Shown here in pieces: positions 50,573-60,864 of a stretch of 64,000 nt of DNA. Source of the stretch: Polaromonas sp. (lineage in GTDB: Bacteria; Pseudomonadota; Gammaproteobacteria; Burkholderiales; Burkholderiaceae_C); the NCBI GenBank assembly GCA_028291985.1, contig JAQGNE010000069.1, forward strand, positions 1 to 64,000. The letters are read 5' to 3'. A program made the position numbers and the translations under genes. The notes beneath the pieces are model-generated. The model had not been told where the DNA came from. It ran no database searches and saw nothing but the letters and a program-made list of their open reading frames with translations. Numbering within the stretch: the first letter of the stretch is position 1; every line of letters starts with the position of its first letter.

Positions 50573-51495
50573 ACCAGACCCCCACATCTGCATCCGCTGT
50601 GCAGGTTCCACCCGTGTTGCCGGTGCCTTCCAGGTTCAACCAGTTTTACGCGCTCACCAAGCCGCGCGTCGTTCAGCTGATTGTGTTTTGCGCGCTCATT
50701 GGGATGGTGCTGGCGGTGCCAGGCGTCCCGGGCTGGCCTGAAGTGAGGCAAGCTGCGGTTGCATGTGCAGGCATCTGGCTGGTTGCCGCGGCTGCTGCCG
50801 CGTTTAACTGTCTTGTGGAGCAGGGTATTGATGCCCGTATGAAGCGGACGTCATGGCGGGCAACGGCGCAAGGGCAGATCAGCAATCGGCTGGCACTGGG
50901 CTTTTCTGCCGCCTTGTGTACTGCAGGTTCTGCGATTCTTTACCTTGCGGTCAACCCGTTGACGATGTGGCTGACGTTTGCTACTTTTGTCGGCTATGCG
51001 GTGATCTATACGGTGGTACTCAAGCCGATGACGCCACAGAACATCGTGATCGGTGGCGCATCCGGTGCCATGCCGCCGGTGCTGGGCTGGGCCGCGATGA
51101 CCGGCTCTGTCGGGCCTGAAGCGCTGATTCTCTTCCTCATTATTTTTCTGTGGACGCCACCGCATTTCTGGGCGCTGGCGCTTTACAGAGTCGAGGACTA
51201 CCGCAAATCGGGGTTGCCCATGCTGCCGGTGACACACGGCAACGCCTTTACTCGGCTGCAGATCTTTCTATACACCCTGGTACTCTTTGCCGCCTGCCTG
51301 ATGCCCTTCATTTACCAGATGAGCGGTTGGCTCTATCTGGTTGCCGCCGTAGCCCTGAGCATAGGGTTTAGCTGGTACGGCTGGAGATTGCTACGTAACT
51401 ACTCCGACAAACTCGCGCGCGAAACATTTCGCTTTTCCTTAATTCACCTGTCGGTCCTGTTTGCAGCGCTTTTGCTGGACCACTACCTCATCTAG
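50569..51495 (+). CDS. ctaB: Protoheme IX farnesyltransferase (heme O synthase)
   Basis: Start [60 protein letters not shown]. Confidence 0.96.
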   Translation: MNQTPTSASAVQVPPVLPVPSRFNQFYALTKPRVVQLIVFCALIGMVLAVPGVPGWPEVRQAAVACAGIWLVAAAAAAFNCLVEQGIDARMKRTSWRATAQGQISNRLALGFSAALCTAGSAILYLAVNPLTMWLTFATFVGYAVIYTVVLKPMTPQNIVIGGASGAMPPVLGWAAMTGSVGPEALILFLIIFLWTPPHFWALALYRVEDYRKSGLPMLPVTHGNAFTRLQIFLYTLVLFAACLMPFIYQMSGWLYLVAAVALSIGFSWYGWRLLRNYSDKLARETFRFSLIHLSVLFAALLLDHYLI

Positions 51496-51501
51496 GCCAC
51501 C

Positions 51502-52155
51502 ATGCTGTTTTCTCTTCACGATCCGGTCGGCACGCGTTTCCAGTCCAGTCGAAGATTTGCTATTAAAAGAATAGCTACTTATGCCTGTCTGCCGGGGGCT
51601 GCCGGCCTGTTTTCTGCTTGTTCCCGCAATGAGGTTCTGCCGTTTCAAAGCATCGACCTGACAGGTGCCGACTATGCAAAAGACTTTGCACTTGCAGACC
51701 AGAATGGGACGGTGCGAAGCATCAAGGACTTTCGTGGAAAGATAGTTGTGGTCTTCTTTGGATTTACCCAGTGCCCCGACGTATGCCCCGGCTCCATGGC
51801 CGAGTTGGTACAAATCAAAAGCTCTCTCGGGAAAGATGCGGATAAATTACAGGCTGTGTTCATCACGGTAGACCCCGAGCGAGACACCCCACCCGTCCTC
51901 AAAGCGTATGTAGAACAGTTTGACCCGGGGTTTATCGCATTACGACCGACCATGGAGCAACTTCCCGCCATCGCCAAGGATTACAAACTGTTCTATAAAA
52001 AGGTCGATGGCAAGACCGCAGCCAGCTACAGCATGGATCATTCAGCTGGCAGCTATGTATATGACGCGCAGGGGCGCCTTCGCTTGTACAGCCGATATGG
52101 CACTGGCCCGACCGGACTGGCCTCGGATATTCGCGTGTTACTGCAAAGCGCTTAA
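51502..52155 (+). CDS. SCO family copper chaperone
   Basis: FFGFTQCPDVCPGSMAELVQIK (CxxxC), TVDPERDTPPVLKAYVEQF, MDHSAGSYVYD. Confidence 0.94.
   Translation: MLFSLHDPVGTRFQSSRRFAIKRIATYACLPGAAGLFSACSRNEVLPFQSIDLTGADYAKDFALADQNGTVRSIKDFRGKIVVVFFGFTQCPDVCPGSMAELVQIKSSLGKDADKLQAVFITVDPERDTPPVLKAYVEQFDPGFIALRPTMEQLPAIAKDYKLFYKKVDGKTAASYSMDHSAGSYVYDAQGRLRLYSRYGTGPTGLASDIRVLLQSA
51557..51614 (+). repeat. ATAGC-type palindromic repeat copy inside sco (17-nt head at 51559-51575)
   Basis: TTGCTATTAAAAGAATAGCTACTTATGCCTGTCTGCCGGGGGCTGCCGGCCTGTTTTC. Confidence 0.75.
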
Positions 52156-52173
52156 AGCGTCCGGCTGAAAAGG

Positions 52174-52208
52174 AAAAGCCTGCCGCTTTTGCATGGCGGC
52201 AGGCTTTT
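52174..52208. terminator. Bidirectional Rho-independent terminator between sco and rpoH
   Basis: AAAAGCCTGCCGC...GCGGCAGGCTTTT. Confidence 0.9.
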
Positions 52209-52246
52209 GGTTGCGGCCTGTCCTGTTGTCAGCAACGGGTTGACGC

Positions 52247-53215
52247 TCAAGCGTAGTCGGCCAAGACTTTTTTCATCTTTTTCATGGCCGCCACTTCGAT
52301 TTGGCGAATCCGCTCAGCGCTTACCCGGTACTCAGCCGCAAGGTCATGCAGGGTCATTCCGCCCGAGCCATCGTCATTCACCTTCAACCAGCGCTCCTCG
52401 ACAATGCGGCGGGAACGTGCATCTAGGTCGTCAAGCGCGGCCGTAATGCCGTCGCTGGCCAGGTTGTCACGCTGACGTGATTCCATCAAAGCAGTCGGCT
52501 CCTGGGTGGCGTCTGCAAGATAGGCAATCGGGCCAAATGCTTCTTCACCATCGTCGCCGGGTGTCGGGTCCAGCATCACGTCGCCACCTGACATCCGCTG
52601 CTCCATCTCGATAACTTCTTCGCGCTTCACATTCAGCGTTCGGGCCATCGAGTCAATTTGACCTTCTGTAAGGCTATCGCGATGGGTTGCCACTTCAGCA
52701 TCATCCTTGAAGCCCTGCTTCATGGACCGGAGATTGAAAAACAGCTTGCGCTGCGCCTTGGTAGTAGCAACCTTGACCATACGCCAGTTTTTCAGGATGT
52801 ACTCATGCATCTCTGCCTTGATCCAGTGCAGGGCGTAGCTGACCAGCCTGACACCCTGATCAGGGTCAAACCGCCTGACTGCTTTCATCAAACCAATATT
52901 GCCTTCCTGAATCAAGTCGCCATGCGGCAATCCGTAGCCCAGGTATTTGCGCGAGGTCGAGACCACCAACCGGAGATGGGACAGCACCAGCTTTTCGGCG
53001 GCTGCCAGATCATTGTTTTCCTTGAGTTTGCGAGAAAACTCCTGCTCTTCCTGAAGAGTCAGCATCGGTAGCCTGTTAACGGCTGAGATGTACGCGTCCA
53101 GATTTCCCAAAGGTGGCAGAAGCGACCACGGGTTGATCGCAGCCACAGCGTTTCCGTTATCGTCCACAGCCCGTATGGCGGTGGTCGAATTCGGACGTGT
53201 AAGAGCATAAGACAT
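52247..53215 (-). CDS. rpoH: RNA polymerase heat-shock sigma factor RpoH (sigma-32)
   Basis: Start MSYALTRPNSTTAIRAV; EQEFSRKLKENNDLAAAEKLVLSHLRLVVSTSRKYLGYGLPHGDLIQEGNIGLMKAVRRFDPDQGVRLVSYALHWIKAEMHEYIL. Confidence 0.96.
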   Translation of the reverse strand: MSYALTRPNSTTAIRAVDDNGNAVAAINPWSLLPPLGNLDAYISAVNRLPMLTLQEEQEFSRKLKENNDLAAAEKLVLSHLRLVVSTSRKYLGYGLPHGDLIQEGNIGLMKAVRRFDPDQGVRLVSYALHWIKAEMHEYILKNWRMVKVATTKAQRKLFFNLRSMKQGFKDDAEVATHRDSLTEGQIDSMARTLNVKREEVIEMEQRMSGGDVMLDPTPGDDGEEAFGPIAYLADATQEPTALMESRQRDNLASDGITAALDDLDARSRRIVEERWLKVNDDGSGGMTLHDLAAEYRVSAERIRQIEVAAMKKMKKVLADYA

Positions 53216-53462
53216 ACATAAACTCCTTGGTTCGAGGTCAAATGTTAGCACTCCCTTTGATAGAGTGCTAAACAAAAGGTTCAATGGGGAAGATAGTCGT
53301 GGACTAGCTACTGCCCGTATGTCGGCCGCTCAATTGCAGAGGCAAGCCGTCCTTTTATGATCAATTGATCATTAACCCGTTCGGTAATTGACAGGTAAAG
53401 AAAGAGCGAAAATCCGCGTAGGAATCGCCTGTGAATGGCTTAGGGAACGTCTGTCTCGCAAA

Positions 53463-53519
53463 TTGCTATTGAAGTTATAGCTAAACAAGCATAGTTTTGA
53501 GGGCTGTAGCCATTTTGGG
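53463..53519 (+). repeat. ATAGC-type palindromic repeat copy (17-nt head at 53465-53481), intergenic
   Basis: TTGCTATTGAAGTTATAGCTAAACAAGCATAGTTTTGAGGGCTGTAGCCATTTTGGG. Confidence 0.8.
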
Positions 53520-53562
53520 CCAATGTTGAGTTTGACTGGGAAACATCTGGGAATAGGGTGCC

Positions 53563-54177
53563 TTACTGCGGTTCAGATTTGCGAGCGGGTTTGGGGCGCG
53601 GTACAGCTGCAGTGTGTATCTGCAGGGTAGCTTTTTCGAACTGTCCGGACGTCAAAGCAGGCAGGGCCAATGACGCACGGTTAATACAGTCATCTATGGC
53701 GAGCCGATGCTCAAGAGATGGTTTTTTGAGTACCCAGTTGCTCACTTCTGTCTTGATGCCGGGATGTCCAATGCCAAGCCGCAGGCGCCAGTAGTCTCCG
53801 GTGCCCAGCTGTGCATGAATGTCGCGCAGGCCATTGTGTCCGGCGTGTCCCCCGCCAAACTTCAGTTTGACCTGTCCGGGCAGCAGGTCCAGTTCGTCAT
53901 GGGCGACGAGAATTTCCTCGGGTTTCAATTTGAAGAAACGGGCGAGGGCGGCAACCGACTTGCCAGACAAATTCATGAACGTCATCGGTTTGAGCAACCA
54001 GACGGTCTTTGTGGCATCCAACGCGCTGCGGGCGGTCAGTCCGTGGTAGTTTTTATCCACAACCATCGTCACTTTCAGGTCGCTAGAAACCGTGTCCATG
54101 AACCAGAACCCAGCGTTGTGGCGCGTGGCTTCATACTCAGGTCCAGGGTTGCCTAAGCCTACGAAAAGTTTGATCAT
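53563..54177 (-). CDS. pth: Peptidyl-tRNA hydrolase
   Basis: [28 protein letters not shown]...[15 protein letters not shown]...HDELDL...[12 protein letters not shown]. Confidence 0.97.
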   Translation of the reverse strand: MIKLFVGLGNPGPEYEATRHNAGFWFMDTVSSDLKVTMVVDKNYHGLTARSALDATKTVWLLKPMTFMNLSGKSVAALARFFKLKPEEILVAHDELDLLPGQVKLKFGGGHAGHNGLRDIHAQLGTGDYWRLRLGIGHPGIKTEVSNWVLKKPSLEHRLAIDDCINRASLALPALTSGQFEKATLQIHTAAVPRPKPARKSEPQ

Positions 54178-54285
54178 CTGGTGAATACCTTAAGCCGGTG
54201 GCAGCGTGTTTGCCTGGGGAAGTCGTGGCCGTAACGGTTGTTCGTGTGCGGACGGACAGCAAATATGGAGGGAATCGCGCCCCAC

Positions 54286-54325
54286 AAAAAAAACGGCCCA
54301 CACCCTCCTGCGAGGATATGGGCCG
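54286..54325 (-). terminator. Rho-independent terminator downstream of rplY
   Basis: Minus strand CGGCCCATATCCTCGCAGGAGGGTGTGGGCCGTTTTTTTT. Confidence 0.85.
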
Positions 54326-54346
54326 CTGATGTGCCAGATAGTGAAA

Positions 54347-55021
54347 TTACTTCTTGGCGGCGGTCTTGGCCGCAGGCTTCGCGCCGGCTTTTCCGCCTTT
54401 ACCTGCAGGGGCGGCTGCTGCAGCGGCAGCCGCTGCAGCCTCAGCGATCGGATCAACTTCCTCAACGATAGGCGACACCGACACCAGAACCGGATTATCC
54501 TGCCCCTTGGCGACAAACTTCACGCCTTTTGGCAGCGCGATGTCTTTCACGTGAAGTGAAGTGCCCTTTTTCAGGCCGCTCAGGTCGACTGCGATAAATT
54601 CTGGAATGTCGGCCGGGAAGCACGATACCGTCAACTCGGTCAGCACATGGTTTGCCAGGCATGCCTCGGTCTTCACAGCAGGTGACTCTTCTTCACCACT
54701 GTAATGCAGAGGTACCTTTACGGTCATCCGGGTACGGGCCTCCACACGCTGAAAGTCGATATGCAGAATCTGCTGCTTGAAAGGGTGCATCTGCAGATCA
54801 CGCAGCAGCACCTTGTGCTCCTTGCCGCCCAGTTCCATTTGCAAAATGGAAGAATGGAAGGCTTCTTTTTTGATGGCGTGAAACAACGCGTTGTGATCGA
54901 TTTCGATCAGCGTAGCTTCAGCTGTACCACCGTAAACAATACCCGGCGTGCGGCCGGTGATGCGGAGACGGCGGCTCGCACCCGTACCCTGCTTGGCGCG
55001 CTCAAAAGCGACGAATTTCAT
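54347..55021 (-). CDS. rplY: 50S ribosomal protein L25/general stress protein Ctc
   Basis: Start [32 protein letters not shown]; Ala/Lys-rich tail. Confidence 0.95.
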   Translation of the reverse strand: MKFVAFERAKQGTGASRRLRITGRTPGIVYGGTAEATLIEIDHNALFHAIKKEAFHSSILQMELGGKEHKVLLRDLQMHPFKQQILHIDFQRVEARTRMTVKVPLHYSGEEESPAVKTEACLANHVLTELTVSCFPADIPEFIAVDLSGLKKGTSLHVKDIALPKGVKFVAKGQDNPVLVSVSPIVEEVDPIAEAAAAAAAAAAPAGKGGKAGAKPAAKTAAKK

Positions 55022-55120
55022 AAATTTCTCCAATAAGAGGCGGACCGCGACCAGTCTCACCTCGGTATAAAAGACTGCTTGTGCTGGCGAGCAGGTCGCA
55101 AGCCGCAGCCACCTTTTGCA

Positions 55121-56125
55121 TCAGATCAGGGCCGGTTGGTCCTGATCCGAAAACAAGCTCATGACAGACTCACCCTTGGAAATCCGCAGGATCGTCTCGG
55201 CGATCAGCGGAGCCACGGAGAGCTGGCGAATTTTCTTACAGAGTTTGGCGTTGTCACTCAAAGCGATCGTGTTGGTGATCACCACCTCATCAAGCGCCTC
55301 GCCGCGGGCGATGCGCTCAATTGCCGGACCCGAAAAAATGGGGTGCGTGCAATAGGCGTAGACTTTTTTCGCGCCACGCTCTTTCAAGACCTCGGCAGCC
55401 TTGACCAGGGTGCCGGCGGTATCGATCATGTCATCCATGATCACGCAGTTGCGGCCTTCGATGTCACCGATCACATGCATGACTTCAGACACATTGGCCT
55501 TGGGGCGACGCTTGTCAATGATTGCCATGTCGCAACCCAGTTGTTTGGCAAGCGCCCGCGCGCGTACAACCCCGCCCACATCGGGCGACACGACCATCAG
55601 GTCTGCATAGTTTTGCTGGCGCAGGTCACCCAGAAGAACCGGAGATGCATAAATATTGTCCACCGGGATGTCAAAAAATCCCTGTATCTGGTCCGCATGC
55701 AAGTCCATGGTCAGCACACGCGAGACACCGACCGCCTGCAGCATGTTGGCAACAACTTTGGCGGTGATGGGAACCCGGGCAGACCGGGGTCGACGGTCTT
55801 GTCTTGCATAGCCGAAGTAAGGGATAACCGCCGCGATACGCTCCGCCGAAGCCCTTTTCAACGCATCAACCATGATGAGCAGTTCCATCAGATTTTCGTT
55901 GGTCGGCGCACACGTGGACTGAACCACGAAAACGTCACGCGCCCGCACGTTCTGCTGAATCTCGACGGTGACCTCGCCGTCCGAAAAGCGGCCAACATGT
56001 GCTGCGCCCATCGAAATGCCCAGGTGTTGAGCAATCTCTGCCGCCATGCTCGGATTTGCGTTACCCGTAAAAAGCAGGAAATCAGGGTTGTGCGGCTGCA
56101 TGTAAGGCCCAGCTTGAATCGACAT
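55121..56125 (-). CDS. prs: Ribose-phosphate pyrophosphokinase
   Basis: [19 protein letters not shown]...[31 protein letters not shown]...[17 protein letters not shown]. Confidence 0.97.
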   Translation of the reverse strand: MSIQAGPYMQPHNPDFLLFTGNANPSMAAEIAQHLGISMGAAHVGRFSDGEVTVEIQQNVRARDVFVVQSTCAPTNENLMELLIMVDALKRASAERIAAVIPYFGYARQDRRPRSARVPITAKVVANMLQAVGVSRVLTMDLHADQIQGFFDIPVDNIYASPVLLGDLRQQNYADLMVVSPDVGGVVRARALAKQLGCDMAIIDKRRPKANVSEVMHVIGDIEGRNCVIMDDMIDTAGTLVKAAEVLKERGAKKVYAYCTHPIFSGPAIERIARGEALDEVVITNTIALSDNAKLCKKIRQLSVAPLIAETILRISKGESVMSLFSDQDQPALI

Positions 56126-56194
56126 TGAAGATGACTTGAATTGAACGATAGGTGGTGCAACTGGCAGCGCACGCGCGAAGGGTGCGTCAAAAAC

Positions 56195-56223
56195 AAACAG
56201 ACCCGCCATATGCGGGCCTGTTT
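56195..56223 (-). terminator. Hairpin between tRNA-Gln and prs, probable tRNA terminator
   Basis: AAACAGACCCGCcataTGCGGGCCTGTTT; minus strand continues TTTGTTTTT. Confidence 0.6.
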
Positions 56224-56262
56224 CCTGACCAGTCCACGCATCGTGGCGGACCGTCATATATT

Positions 56263-56339
56263 TGGCAGGGGTGGAAGGAGTCGAACCTGCGAATGCCGGA
56301 ATCAAAATCCGGTGCCTTAACCAACTTGGCGACACCCCT
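56263..56339 (-). tRNA. tRNA-Gln (anticodon TTG), CCA encoded
   Basis: Minus strand AGGGGTGTCGCCAAGTTGGTTAAGGCACCGGATTTTGATTCCGGCATTCGCAGGTTCGACTCCTTCCACCCCTGCCA. Confidence 0.95.
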
Positions 56340-56440
56340 ACACGGGACTGCAATCAACGAGTAGCCGACTGCCGACCGATAAATCAAAAAATCAAAAACC
56401 TCACCGACTCATAAACAACTGCCGAGCATCGGCCGGTATT

Positions 56441-57361
56441 CTACCAACCCAACAGCGGATGCTGATCGAGATTGCTGCATTGTCTAACAGCCCATCCAGC
56501 ACCTGGCGACGTGTCGGAAGCTTCCAGCCACTTTCCACTTGGCAAGTGCGCAAACACAGCGCTTCCTGATCCTGTCATTCGGCCATCGAGGCCGAGGCTG
56601 GAGAGCCAACTCAACGACTGTCCGATTTGCGGATTCAAATCCTGCGCAACCGGCTGCAGATCGTTTTTTCCGAAGCTGTAAGCCCCGTTTTGACTATCTG
56701 CAGCAAAGCCTAAGATTGTAGCAGTACCAGAGTCGCGTTTAAGGTAAGGAGACGCGAAAATCTCTGGTGTCGACAAACCTGTCGGCGGCTTTACCACCAG
56801 GAATCGGGCCGACGGCAACTCGATGGGTGTTAGACGCTCTCCGATACCTTCTACCCAGGCGTGCCCTCCGCCAAGGAAAAAAGGCACATCTGCACCCAGT
56901 CCGAGGGCAATATCGTGAAGCTGGCCAGGGCGAAGTGCGGTTTTCCAAAGCCGCTGCAATGCCAGTAAGGAAGTGGCGGCGTCAGAAGATCCTCCGCCCA
57001 TGCCGGCCTGCGCGGGAATTCGTTTTTCAAGGGTGATGTGCACACCCAGCGATGTGCCCGAAGCCTGTTGCAAGGCCCTTGCCGCCCGCACCGACAAGTC
57101 TTCGGCAGGTAGGACGTTTGCTACCGATCCGCAGGCTCCCTTTGCGCTACCGCTAACAGCATCGCTTCGGCTGATTTTGCCGTCTGTCCGCAGTTCAAAG
57201 TGAAGGACGTCGCACCAGTCGATGAGCATGAACACGGACTGCATCAAGTGATAACCGTCAGCCCTGCGTCCCGTGATATGCAAAAACAGATTCAGTTTCG
57301 CTGGCGCTGGCACGTCGTAAATGGCTTTCAGGCCTTGCGAAGAGGGGACAGTCAATGGCAT
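56441..57361 (-). CDS. ispE: 4-diphosphocytidyl-2-C-methyl-D-erythritol kinase
   Basis: VPAPAKLNLFLHITGRRADGYHLMQSVFMLIDWCD...KRIPAQAGMGGGSSDAATSL. Confidence 0.96.
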   Translation of the reverse strand: MPLTVPSSQGLKAIYDVPAPAKLNLFLHITGRRADGYHLMQSVFMLIDWCDVLHFELRTDGKISRSDAVSGSAKGACGSVANVLPAEDLSVRAARALQQASGTSLGVHITLEKRIPAQAGMGGGSSDAATSLLALQRLWKTALRPGQLHDIALGLGADVPFFLGGGHAWVEGIGERLTPIELPSARFLVVKPPTGLSTPEIFASPYLKRDSGTATILGFAADSQNGAYSFGKNDLQPVAQDLNPQIGQSLSWLSSLGLDGRMTGSGSAVFAHLPSGKWLEASDTSPGAGWAVRQCSNLDQHPLLGW

Positions 57362-57441
57362 GAAGATCCAAAGAGACGGCTAAAGCGGGTTGCCTTGTCA
57401 GGCAAGAGTTGCCGCGGCATGCAAACTGTAGCAGCCGTTTG

Positions 57442-58029
57442 TTAAGGCCCCTGATTCAGAACCAGTCGAAGTGTGGTGCGCGGCGCCGGATCCGTTCTAA
57501 CTGCATTGATCCGGCCCTCGCCATAGCGCGACAGGTCTGCCGACCACCCCCGTTGCACGGTGCTGATACCACTCAACCAGTCGAACAGGGCGCCTAGCGG
57601 AAGTGCTGCTCCTGTTGACTTTTCAAGCAGCGCGTCGACAGATTCAAACCGCTGAACACCGCTTCCGATCTCGAGCAGGGCCTCCTGAGGTGACCAGCGC
57701 ATCACACCCACTACATTGCCCAGTGGACTTGTGAGCCGCAGCTCGCCACGCTGGGCATTTCCCTTCAGCTCGAAAGCGGCAAAAAAGGCTTGGGGCGGCT
57801 CGCTTTCTGCCTGCAGGCTGAGGCGGCCACTCCAGACTTCATTTTTTGAATCATTTATGCCTGTAGCCCTTGTATCGTAAGCGCATCCTGCTATAGAAAA
57901 GATAGCGATTGCAAAAAACAGAGTCAGCGCTTTACGGCATCGGTCTGAAAGGGTGCGCGAAGCGGGGAGGGCGCCGTCCTGAACGGTGCGGCCCATGGCG
58001 GCTAGCGATGACAAACTCAGGCTCATCAA
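57442..58029 (-). CDS. lolB: Outer membrane lipoprotein LolB
   Basis: Lipobox SIAGC; WSGRLSLQAESEPPQAFFAAFELKGNAQRGELRLTSPLGNVVGVMRWSPQEALLE; adjacent to ispE and a TPR gene. Confidence 0.88.
   Translation of the reverse strand: MMSLSLSSLAAMGRTVQDGALPASRTLSDRCRKALTLFFAIAIFSIAGCAYDTRATGINDSKNEVWSGRLSLQAESEPPQAFFAAFELKGNAQRGELRLTSPLGNVVGVMRWSPQEALLEIGSGVQRFESVDALLEKSTGAALPLGALFDWLSGISTVQRGWSADLSRYGEGRINAVRTDPAPRTTLRLVLNQGP
57853..57911 (-). repeat. ATAGC-type palindromic repeat copy inside lolB (17-nt head at 57890-57906)
   Basis: Minus strand GCAATCGCTATCTTTTCTATAGCAGGATGCGCTTACGATACAAGGGCTACAGGCATAAATGA. Confidence 0.75.
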
Positions 58030-58036
58030 AGTCTCG

Positions 58037-59821
58037 CTAGAGTTTTACCTGAAGGCGTTTGAGGGTGTCGACCAGCGTCTGGTTGTCTGGACCGAGCAGC
58101 TGACCTTCGCGCCAGATCGCCACAGCTCTTTCACGTTGGCCCATGCTCCACAAAACCTCTCCGAAGTGTGCGGCAATTTCCGCGTCAGGCCTGGCCTTGA
58201 AAGCTTCCTCAAAAATCTTGACCGCTTCTGCCTTGTTACCCATACGAAACTCTACCCATCCCAGGCTGTCGCGGATGAAAGGATCCGACGGCGCAAATTG
58301 CAGCGCTTTACGGATAAGTTCCCTGGCTTCCGGCAGGCGCATGTTCCGATCGGCGAAGGAATAACCCAGTGCGTTGTAGGCGCTGTGGTATTCGGGTTTA
58401 GTCTTGATGACTCGTCTGAGCAAGGCTTCCATCTCGCTCAACTTGCCGAGTTTTTCAGCCATCATGGCCTGGTCGTACACCAGATCAACCTCTTCGGGAA
58501 ACTTGACCACGGTTTGGGCTAGCAGGTCGTAAGCCATCTGGTACTGCTTCAGCTCCCGCAAGAGCCCTACCTCGGCAAGAATTTTTTGCCGTGCATCGCC
58601 AGCATTGCGCTGTGGAAGGTCACGAATGAGCTGCCTGCCCTGCGCCAGCTTGCCCTGACTTGCCAGGATGGACGCACGGCGGGTCTGGGCCTGAATCATC
58701 TGCTCGGGGTTGTCGATTCTGGCGATCCAAGCTTCCGCGCCTGCGAAATCCTTACGCTTTTCTGCGATCTGGGCAAGTGACAAATAGGCTTGCGCCAACC
58801 CGCGCGTTGTTTCGTCTTCGCCGGGCTGTTTTTGAACAAGCGCAATGTATTCCTCAAGCGAAGTCTGTGCCTGCGGCAACTGGTTATCCTGCAGCTGCAA
58901 CGATCCCAGAATAAGTCGTGCGGGTGCAAAGTCAGGCTTCTCTCGAATGGTGGTTTGCAACTGGGTAGCAGCTTCGGCATAACGCTGTGCGTCCAGCAGC
59001 GCTCGTGCATAAGCCATTCTGATTTCGGGCAATACCTGCCTGTTGCCTTCCAGATGCGCCTTGACCAGTGCTTCAGCCGCAGGCAGCTTCGCATCCATCA
59101 GTTCCAGCGCGACCAGAATTGCGCCTTCCGAGCGCGGGTCGGCCGCCTGCGACTTTTGGGCCGCTTCCAGTGCGCCGGCCGCATTGCCCGCTGCCAGGCG
59201 CATTCTGCCGACGGTGGCCCATGCTGAACTGGCAACAGCCGTCTTGTTGTCGTTGAGATATCGGGCAACGGCTTGCTCGACCGATGCAGTGGCCAGTTTT
59301 TTATCCGCCACACGTGCAAAAGCGCGCGGAATGGCAGCAACAGCCAAGGGACGCTCTGCTGCCGTTGCAAGCTCCAGATCGGTTTTGATCGGCTCTACCG
59401 TGTCGCTGATCCGGTTCAGCGCGATCAGTATCTGCAATACATAGCGGTTGGCTTCGCGCGACTGTGGCTGCGCGTCCTTCCATGCCCTGGCGGCTTGAAG
59501 TGCGGCATCGCCAGAGCGTGATTGCAAGGCAATATCCGTGGCACGCTGGTAAAGCTGCGCGTCGTTGGATTTTCTTGCGGCATCCAAAATCAGGGCATAT
59601 CCAGCGGCCGGCTGACCATCTTGCGTCGTTATTTCGCCGACCACCAGCTGATAGAAAAGCTCACCCGTCAAGGGAGAAGGTGTGGCGCTGTCAAGCGCCG
59701 CTTGCGCTTCCTGTGCTGCAGGCGCAGATGCCGCTGGGAGCGCTTCAGGGGTTTGCGCGCAGAGCAGTAGTGGTGCAACCAGCGACATCCCACCGAGTAC
59801 GCTCATCAGGGTTTTCTTCAT
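58037..59821 (-). CDS. Tetratricopeptide repeat protein
   Basis: Start [23 protein letters not shown] (signal peptide); many TPR-like helices. Confidence 0.88.
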   Translation of the reverse strand: MKKTLMSVLGGMSLVAPLLLCAQTPEALPAASAPAAQEAQAALDSATPSPLTGELFYQLVVGEITTQDGQPAAGYALILDAARKSNDAQLYQRATDIALQSRSGDAALQAARAWKDAQPQSREANRYVLQILIALNRISDTVEPIKTDLELATAAERPLAVAAIPRAFARVADKKLATASVEQAVARYLNDNKTAVASSAWATVGRMRLAAGNAAGALEAAQKSQAADPRSEGAILVALELMDAKLPAAEALVKAHLEGNRQVLPEIRMAYARALLDAQRYAEAATQLQTTIREKPDFAPARLILGSLQLQDNQLPQAQTSLEEYIALVQKQPGEDETTRGLAQAYLSLAQIAEKRKDFAGAEAWIARIDNPEQMIQAQTRRASILASQGKLAQGRQLIRDLPQRNAGDARQKILAEVGLLRELKQYQMAYDLLAQTVVKFPEEVDLVYDQAMMAEKLGKLSEMEALLRRVIKTKPEYHSAYNALGYSFADRNMRLPEARELIRKALQFAPSDPFIRDSLGWVEFRMGNKAEAVKIFEEAFKARPDAEIAAHFGEVLWSMGQRERAVAIWREGQLLGPDNQTLVDTLKRLQVKL

Positions 59822-59968
59822 CGAACCATGATAATTGAAGCACTTGACCGCGCTAAAAGACCGACTAAAAGCCCTGTAAAGCCTCAATTCAAGTCTCCAA
59901 TCCAGCGGACAGGGCATTTTGAATATTGGCGGCGCTGTTTGAGCTCGCTTCTTCCGGATCACATACTT

Positions 59969-60784
59969 ATGCCAGAACTACCCGAGGTTGAGGTCACCCG
60001 GCTCAGCGTCGCCAGCCGGATTGTTTCCGCCCGGATCCTGCAAACCCTGGTCGGCAAGCCCTTGCGATGGCCTCTAGGCTGCGAGCCTTCGACCTTGCAT
60101 GGCCAGCAGATACTTGATGTCAGACGTCGTGGGAAATATTTGCTGATTGACCTGACGTCCGGTCTTTTGCTCGTGCATCTTGGCATGTCAGGCAGTATCA
60201 GCTTTGGAAGTGCGTTGCCGCCAGCCGGAAAGCATGATCACTTTGAACTGGTGACCACGCTGGGGACATTACGCTTGCATGATCCCAGGCGATTCGGAGC
60301 CGTGGTCTTTGCACTGGAACAAAGCCATGGTTCAGCTGTCAAATTGCTCGGACGCCTGGGCGTCGAGCCGCTAACGGATGAATTCGAAGCCCATGCTTTT
60401 TACCTGGCGTTGAAGCAGAAGAAATCCTCTATCAAACAGGTTTTGCTGGCAGGGGAGGTTGTGGTCGGGGTCGGCAATATCTATGCATCCGAGGCACTTT
60501 TCATCGCTGGCATACGTCCGACCACGCGCGCAGACAAGCTGAGCAAGCCACGTGCAACCCGGCTGCATGCGGCCATTCGACAGGTTTTAGCGCAAGCCTT
60601 GGCGAAAGGCGGCAGTACGCTGCGTGATTTTTCAAACGCAAGCGGTGAGGTGGGTCATTTTCAGCTGGAAGCCATGGTTTACGACCGTGCCGGTCTGCCC
60701 TGCAGAATCTGCAACAACCCGGTCAAAAGCCTGAGGCTGGGTCAGCGTTCAACGTTTTTTTGTGGCTATTGTCAAAAGCACTGA
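59969..60784 (+). CDS. mutM: Formamidopyrimidine-DNA glycosylase
   Basis: [19 protein letters not shown]...[15 protein letters not shown]; zinc finger [26 protein letters not shown]. Confidence 0.97.
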   Translation: MPELPEVEVTRLSVASRIVSARILQTLVGKPLRWPLGCEPSTLHGQQILDVRRRGKYLLIDLTSGLLLVHLGMSGSISFGSALPPAGKHDHFELVTTLGTLRLHDPRRFGAVVFALEQSHGSAVKLLGRLGVEPLTDEFEAHAFYLALKQKKSSIKQVLLAGEVVVGVGNIYASEALFIAGIRPTTRADKLSKPRATRLHAAIRQVLAQALAKGGSTLRDFSNASGEVGHFQLEAMVYDRAGLPCRICNNPVKSLRLGQRSTFFCGYCQKH

Positions 60785-60864
60785 TGTGTTTGCGTTGCTG
60801 GCTGTTTTAATGCACGAATGCTCATCTTTATGGACTGCAATGCTATATTGATTGACGGAAGTAG

